Part shown: one piece after another, positions 6,385 to 10,030 of the stretch
Layout: every line of letters starts with the position of its first letter
Numbering within the stretch: the stretch's first letter is position 1
DNA from: Aquiluna sp.
GTDB taxonomy: Bacteria; Actinomycetota; Actinomycetes; Actinomycetales; Microbacteriaceae
NCBI GenBank assembly: GCA_018402615.1
Contig: JAGYIH010000030.1
Span: forward strand, 1 to 10,030
DNA: 10,030 nucleotides
Direction: 5' to 3'
Translations under genes and position numbers: made by a program
The notes under the pieces: model-generated
The model's database searches: none
What the model saw: only the letters and a program-made list of their open reading frames with translations
What the model was told of the DNA's origin: nothing

Positions 6385-6413
6385 CAACCAAAGCGCGCAA
6401 CGCGCTTTGGTTG
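6385..6413 (+). terminator. Hairpin after the HTH gene, terminator-like
   Basis: CAACCAAAGCGCG and its exact complement form a 13-bp perfect stem with a 3-base loop (CAA), beginning 22 bases after the HTH stop. The sequence after it is T-rich but interrupted (ATGTTCTTGTTATG), so it is a weak intrinsic terminator at best. It also overlaps the first recognisable codons of the degraded MFS gene (from 6393), so part of the symmetry could be in former coding sequence. The structure is seen; the role is inferred. Confidence 0.5.
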
Positions 6414-7566
6414 ATGTTCTTGTTATGGGTGTTGTCTCCATGGCTTGGGTGCCAAGGATTCCTTGAGATCAAGACTGCTAATGCTCTGACTCAGCTCAGT
6501 TTGGTTTGGTGTTGGTTGTTTCTTCGGTTGGTGCTGTGCTGGGAGCACAGCTATTCAGAGGGCCATTCACCGGTTTGGTTCTAGGCCTGTGATGTATGTG
6601 TCGAGTGTGATCGTGCCTACGGGTGTGATTCTCATGGGCTTGAGCCTGAATGCCTTTGTGTTGGTTATTGGTTTGTTTGTAATGGGCTTTGGTTATGCGG
6701 CATTGGACATTGGTGGCAATGCCCAGGCTGTTGCTATTGAGAAGCATTTGGGGCGGCGGTACATAACCTCTTTTCATGGCATGTGGTCGGTGGGGACACT
6801 TGCTGCCACGCTGTTTGGCGCTTCAGTTGCCTATTTATTGACTCCTGCAGAGAACCTGGTTGGGGTTTCACTGGTTGGTGTTGTGGTGTTCTTCTATGCA
6901 GCTAGAAAGCTTTTGCCCACCAACCTTGATGAGCACCAGGGTGATGGTGAGGTTGAGACCAAGAACTCGGTTCCCTGGTTTGGCATAGCGGCAATACCGC
7001 TATGGATCATGGGCATTGCCGCAGCTGGCTCCTTTATTGCTGAGGGAGCTGCGGCTGACTGGGGAGCACTGTTACTGCGCGACCACATGGACATAGACAA
7101 GGGGTTTAATGCCTCTGCCTTTGCAACCTTTGCTGCGGCCATGATCATCTCTAGGTTCTTGGGGGATCGGTGGTTAGAGCGCTGGGGCCCATTCTTGGTG
7201 GTTAGGTTCCTAGGTGTTGTTGGTGGTTCAGTTTGGATTGCGAGCATCTTTCTAGGGATTTGGCTATCTGGCACCAACCCGCTGATGGCATTGATTGTTG
7301 TCAACACCGGGTTCTTTTTTGCAGGGATGGCTATTGGACCAATGTTTCCAGCGTTCATACTTGGTGCTGCGAACATCAAGGGCGTTGCACCATCTATTGG
7401 CATTGCGAGAATCGGTGTGATTTCTATTGGCGCTTACTTTGTTGGCCCATCACTGGTTGGGTTCTTATCTGATCTGATCACCCTGCCACTAGCCATGCTC
7501 TATCCGGCTGGAGCCTTGATTCTTGCTGGTTATTTAGCACGGGTTTTGAGGATTGCCAAGGCTTAG
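6393..7566 (+). pseudogene. YbjJ-like MFS transporter with frameshifted 5' end
   Basis: Major facilitator superfamily permease of about 390 residues when reassembled. The last 325 codons (6589-7566, GTG then ATG) are uninterrupted. They carry the subfamily hallmark GGNAQAVAIEKHLGRR, then SFHGMWSVGT, and about ten hydrophobic helices. The first ~65 codons are split over three frames: ARNALWLMF from 6393; VMGVVSMAWVPRIP from 6422; EIKTANALTQL from 6465; FGLVLVVSSVGAVLGAQL from 6500; and RAIHRFGSRPVMY from 6559 into the open part. Each junction needs a one-base change, all at T runs: a missing T near 6420, an extra T at 6463-6464, a missing T near 6500-6502 and a missing T near 6554-6555. No standard start codon or ribosome binding site is visible; TTG at 6364 would need a further indel. 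Expressed from 6589 alone, the protein would lack its first two helices and probably not transport. Substrate unknown. Sequencing error is the alternative explanation. Confidence 0.8.
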
Positions 7567-7592
7567 TTCTTGAGGGGCTAACCCCTCAAGAA
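7567..7592 (+). terminator. Hairpin between the MFS remnant and the two-component operon
   Basis: TTCTTGAGGGG and its exact complement form an 11-bp stem around a CTAA loop, directly after the MFS stop codon. It is followed by AAAATAT rather than a T run, so it is not a textbook rho-independent terminator. Stem-loops without a U tail are often found at gene ends in actinobacteria. It sits 58 bases before the response-regulator start and probably insulates that operon. Confidence 0.6.
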
Positions 7593-7650
7593 AATATCAA
7601 TAAACGGCTAATCGCTGTCTTTCTAATCTGTTTAGGAGGACACTGGCTAG

Positions 7651-8298
7651 ATGACGCTCAGAGTGCTGGTCCTGGAGGACGATCCCTTCACCAGGCTGAG
7701 CGTGGTTGCAGCTCTTCGACACTTCGGTTTTGATGTCGTTGCCGAGGAAGCAGAGCCCGGAAAAGCTATCGAGCGTGCTCTGGCCGTGAAGCCAGAAGTG
7801 GCGATGCTCGATCTTCATTTGGGCAAGGGTGCTACCGGGCTGGATGTTGCCAAGGAGCTTCGCAGAGTCAACCCAAAAATTGGGATTGTGATGCTGACTT
7901 CATTTGAAGACCCAAGACTGCTTGGCCCATCGTTTCCAGCCGTTCCAAAGGGCACCGTCTACCTAACCAAGCAGTCTGTTCAGAACCTAAGCCTCTTGAA
8001 GTCCGCGGTCATCGATGCGGCTGCTGCGGCATTGACCAATGGTGAGACTGCAAACGATTCGGCCTTTGGGAAATTGAGTGATGTCCAGATCGAAACCTTG
8101 CGTCTGGTTGCCGAAGGGTTGTCAAACTCCGAGATCGCTAAACGAAGGTTTGTGAAGGAAAAGTCGGTCGAGCTGACTATCTCCAGGGTTGCAAAGTCAC
8201 TCGGGATTGTGAATAGCAACTCGGTCAACCAGCGCGTTCACATAGCTCGGGTTTACTTCCGCTCGACGGGGGTATTGCAAGATGCGCCGAAGAGTTAG
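7651..8298 (+). CDS. NarL/LuxR-type two-component response regulator
   Basis: Phosphorylation-controlled transcription factor of 215 residues, the normal length. The receiver domain (about 3-120) has the acidic pair Asp10-Asp11, phospho-acceptor Asp54 in AMLDLHLG, Thr83 in MLTSFED and Lys107 in LTKQS. The C-terminal HTH (about 142-205) reads LSDVQIETLRLVAEGLSNSE and continues into IAKRRFVKEKSVELTISRV, the LuxR/GerE fold. AGGAGG at 7634-7639 lies 11 bases before the ATG, slightly long but the only strong site. TAATCT at 7624-7629 may be a -10, but no clear -35 was found. The 3' end overlaps the kinase gene by 17 bases, so the pair is translationally coupled and the kinase is its cognate partner. 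The regulon is unknown. Confidence 0.93.
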   Translation: MTLRVLVLEDDPFTRLSVVAALRHFGFDVVAEEAEPGKAIERALAVKPEVAMLDLHLGKGATGLDVAKELRRVNPKIGIVMLTSFEDPRLLGPSFPAVPKGTVYLTKQSVQNLSLLKSAVIDAAAAALTNGETANDSAFGKLSDVQIETLRLVAEGLSNSEIAKRRFVKEKSVELTISRVAKSLGIVNSNSVNQRVHIARVYFRSTGVLQDAPKS

Positions 8299-9946
8299 CG
8301 GCTTTTTCGGGAAAAAGTTTGCAGCCCAGGGCGCTATCGATTTCCCGATTTACGGCCTTTTAGCCCTAGCAACCATCTTCATCTCGGTGCTTTCCTGGTG
8401 GACTTCGGATAACGACTCTGGGCTGCCGGGCTTGGTGTTTGCAAATTTCCTTTCTGTGGGCGCAGTGTGCCTAGTGATTATCGCCATCGACCTGTTCCTA
8501 AGGCGAATGGGTCCTGATCTCAAAATCAGCCTTGGCGTGCTGGTATTAGCAGGAGCAGCTCTTGGGGGCATCAAGGGGATGCTCACCTGGCTAGCCTTGT
8601 TCGGTCTGGGGTATTCGGTGGAGAGTGGACTTGGATTTCTCTCTCGCGTCGTCGTCTCGGGCATCTCGGGGCTAATTGTTGTTCCAGCTGTCGCGCTTTT
8701 TGGCTCGCTCCGGTTTCGATACACCCAACAACGCGAGGCGCTGATCAATGAAAAGATCGCAAGTGCCAATGGCGAGAACTACCCAGCGACCTTGCTTCGG
8801 TTTGTTGCTGATGCCAAAGAGAGAATCGCAAAGTCGGGCAGTTCCTTCGAACCCCAAAAGATTGTGCGTGAGCTTAGAGAGATAGTTAATTCTGACTTGA
8901 GGCCACTAAGCCAGCAAATTTGGCGCAGAGAGTCGGCGAAGTTCCCAAGCTTTAAGCTAAGCCAAATTGCAAAGCTGGCGTTGCGTGGTCACGTCTATTC
9001 GATTGCGTGGGTGGTGCCGCTTTGGGCTCTCACGACAATAACTGCAACAGCCAGAGTGTTCAGTCTCGAAGATAGCCTGAGAATTCAACTCGTAAGAGCG
9101 CTTCTGCTTGTCGCCGGCATCTTGATTGCCAAGCGGATACCGGTCAAGAGTTTTGCAGGTTCCCTAATCGTCTACGTCAGCACCATGACGCTGGTCGGTT
9201 TCTTGCAAGTTGGTCTAGGGTCCCTACTCTCCGCAGAGCGAAACTTCGGTGACGAATTAGGTTTTGCAGTCGCCAACCTGATTTGGCTGTTCCAGTTGAC
9301 CATGTTTATTGGCATGGCCAGGGCCTTTCTTGAACTTGGCCAGAAGGTCGAGAGTGAGTATGAGAAGTTCTCAGACGAAGCCGACCTTGAAGAGATGAAG
9401 AGCGTGCGAGAAATAGCGCTTAAGGATCGCCAGCTGGCTCAGTTCCTTCATGGCCACATGCAAACCAAGTTGAATGCGGTCGCGGCCAGAATCGAGGCTC
9501 AGCAGGACCAGCACAACCTCAGTGATGACATCGAGCAGATCGAGCAGGTACTCAATGATGCGGTGGTGGAGTTTGGCAAGCAGCAGGTAGGTGATATAGA
9601 GGACGTCATTCGAACTCTCGAAAAAGACTGGGGTGGACTGGTCAAATTCTCCTTCGCCATAACTCCGTCGCTGTTGAGCCAGCAACAACTTGAAGCTGTC
9701 AGGGAGGTCATGAACGAGGGAGTGGCTAACGCAGTGCGCCACGGCTTCGCGTCTCGAATCTCTGTGACTTTGGGTGCGGGTCCGGAGATAACAATCACTG
9801 ATGACGGCACTGGACCCAGGGATGGCGTGCCGGGTCTGGGTACCACCTACTTCGATTCTGTTTCTACGAATTGGGAGCTGGCGGCAACCGAATCGGGAGC
9901 AAAGCTCAGATTGACACTTATTAACTCTTCTTTGAAGACTCAGTAG
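8282..9946 (+). CDS. Membrane sensor histidine kinase, HisKA_3/HATPase type, partner of the response regulator
   Basis: Signal-transducing kinase of 554 residues. Two hydrophobic blocks of about four helices each lie at roughly 22-145 and 235-350, separated by a cytoplasmic stretch of about 90 residues. Each block ends in a charged helical stretch, which may be a coiled coil (about 146-165 and 352-385). There is no recognisable PAS, GAF, HAMP or periplasmic domain, so sensing probably occurs in the membrane. The dimerisation/phospho-acceptor region reads RQLAQFLHGHMQTKLNA, with His390 in an LHG motif as in many actinobacterial kinases. The ATPase domain has an N box with Glu479, Asn483 and His487, a G1 box DDGTG (507-511) and a G2 box GLG (518-520). 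It starts inside the response-regulator gene. Its final 26 bases overlap a convergent gene on the other strand. The stimulus is unknown. Confidence 0.92.
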   Translation: MRRRVSGFFGKKFAAQGAIDFPIYGLLALATIFISVLSWWTSDNDSGLPGLVFANFLSVGAVCLVIIAIDLFLRRMGPDLKISLGVLVLAGAALGGIKGMLTWLALFGLGYSVESGLGFLSRVVVSGISGLIVVPAVALFGSLRFRYTQQREALINEKIASANGENYPATLLRFVADAKERIAKSGSSFEPQKIVRELREIVNSDLRPLSQQIWRRESAKFPSFKLSQIAKLALRGHVYSIAWVVPLWALTTITATARVFSLEDSLRIQLVRALLLVAGILIAKRIPVKSFAGSLIVYVSTMTLVGFLQVGLGSLLSAERNFGDELGFAVANLIWLFQLTMFIGMARAFLELGQKVESEYEKFSDEADLEEMKSVREIALKDRQLAQFLHGHMQTKLNAVAARIEAQQDQHNLSDDIEQIEQVLNDAVVEFGKQQVGDIEDVIRTLEKDWGGLVKFSFAITPSLLSQQQLEAVREVMNEGVANAVRHGFASRISVTLGAGPEITITDDGTGPRDGVPGLGTTYFDSVSTNWELAATESGAKLRLTLINSSLKTQ

Positions 9947-10030
9947 TCGCCTTCTTCACGGCCGGCTTCTTTGCCAAGGTCGTTGATCCTGGCTCAAGCT
10001 TGCTGGCATCTGCCTTGGCCTTTTGCGCAG
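9921..10030 (-). CDS. Lys/Ala-rich C-terminal tail of a convergent gene (partial)
   Basis: Reading the minus strand from the right edge, an open frame starts at 10028 and runs 35 codons to TAA at 9921-9923. It reads AQKAKADASKLEPGSTT and then LAKKPAVKKATTESSKKS. A Lys/Ala/Thr/Ser-rich end of this kind, dominated by AAG codons, is typical of unstructured DNA- or RNA-binding tails in actinobacteria. DNA topoisomerase I, HU-like proteins and some ribosomal or RNA-processing proteins carry such tails. The body of the gene lies outside the window, so no name is given. It overlaps the kinase 3' end by 26 bases, tail to tail, with no terminator between. Confidence 0.62.
   Translation of the reverse strand, partial: AQKAKADASKLEPGSTTLAKKPAVKKATTESSKKS

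Noticed and set aside
6894..7403. A 169-codon minus-strand open frame opposite the MFS gene
   Set aside because: It lies wholly opposite MFS coding sequence with clear helices and a family motif. It has no domain of its own and its composition mirrors the sense strand.
8350..8769. A 139-codon minus-strand open frame opposite the kinase membrane domain
   Set aside because: Shadow frame of a well-supported kinase, with no ribosome binding site or recognisable domain.

Overview
The window looks like a chromosomal segment of a moderate-GC actinobacterium. This is inferred from three things: the LacI / CUT1 sugar operon lacks its own ATPase gene, promoters appear to give leaderless mRNAs, and the NarL-type two-component pair has an actinobacterial-style kinase with an LHG phospho-acceptor motif. 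A freshwater Microbacteriaceae relative (Aquiluna/Rhodoluna-like) would fit, but no marker gene here proves it.

Positions 145-5566 form one sugar-uptake operon on the + strand. A perfect 16-bp palindrome (145-160) sits just before a LacI-family regulator (177-1259, probably GTG start). The regulator's stop overlaps the start of a lipoprotein solute-binding protein (1256-2569). A strong hairpin (2585-2619) separates the binding protein from two tightly packed permeases, MalF-like (2640-3719) and MalG-like (3722-4612). A cytoplasmic five-bladed-propeller glycoside hydrolase of the GH32/GH43-like superfamily (4616-5566, TTG start) ends the operon. Its motifs (W-x-x-D, W-R-D-P, Q-M-E-V) make a fructoside or related oligosaccharide the best guess for the substrate. 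The ATPase is presumably a shared MsiK-type protein encoded elsewhere.

Positions 5567-7566 are a decaying accessory patch. It holds two paralogous small XRE-type HTH genes. Each has the same compact promoter: a -35, a TANNNT -10, then ATG 7 nt later with no Shine-Dalgarno sequence. In both, a perfect 6-4-6 inverted repeat of the form ATAAGN-N4-NCTTAT runs from the -10 into the start codon. The first copy (5650-5910) is broken by an in-frame TGA and the second (6046-6363) is intact. A YbjJ-like MFS transporter gene follows. Its first ~65 codons are scattered over three frames by at least four single-base indels, all at T runs, while its last 325 codons (6589-7566) remain open.

Positions 7567-9946 hold a hairpin and then a NarL/LuxR-type response regulator (7651-8298) overlapping a membrane histidine kinase (8282-9946) with two four-helix membrane blocks. 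A previously uncalled minus-strand gene enters from the right edge. Only its Lys/Ala-rich C-terminal tail is visible (9921-10030), and it overlaps the kinase 3' end tail to tail.
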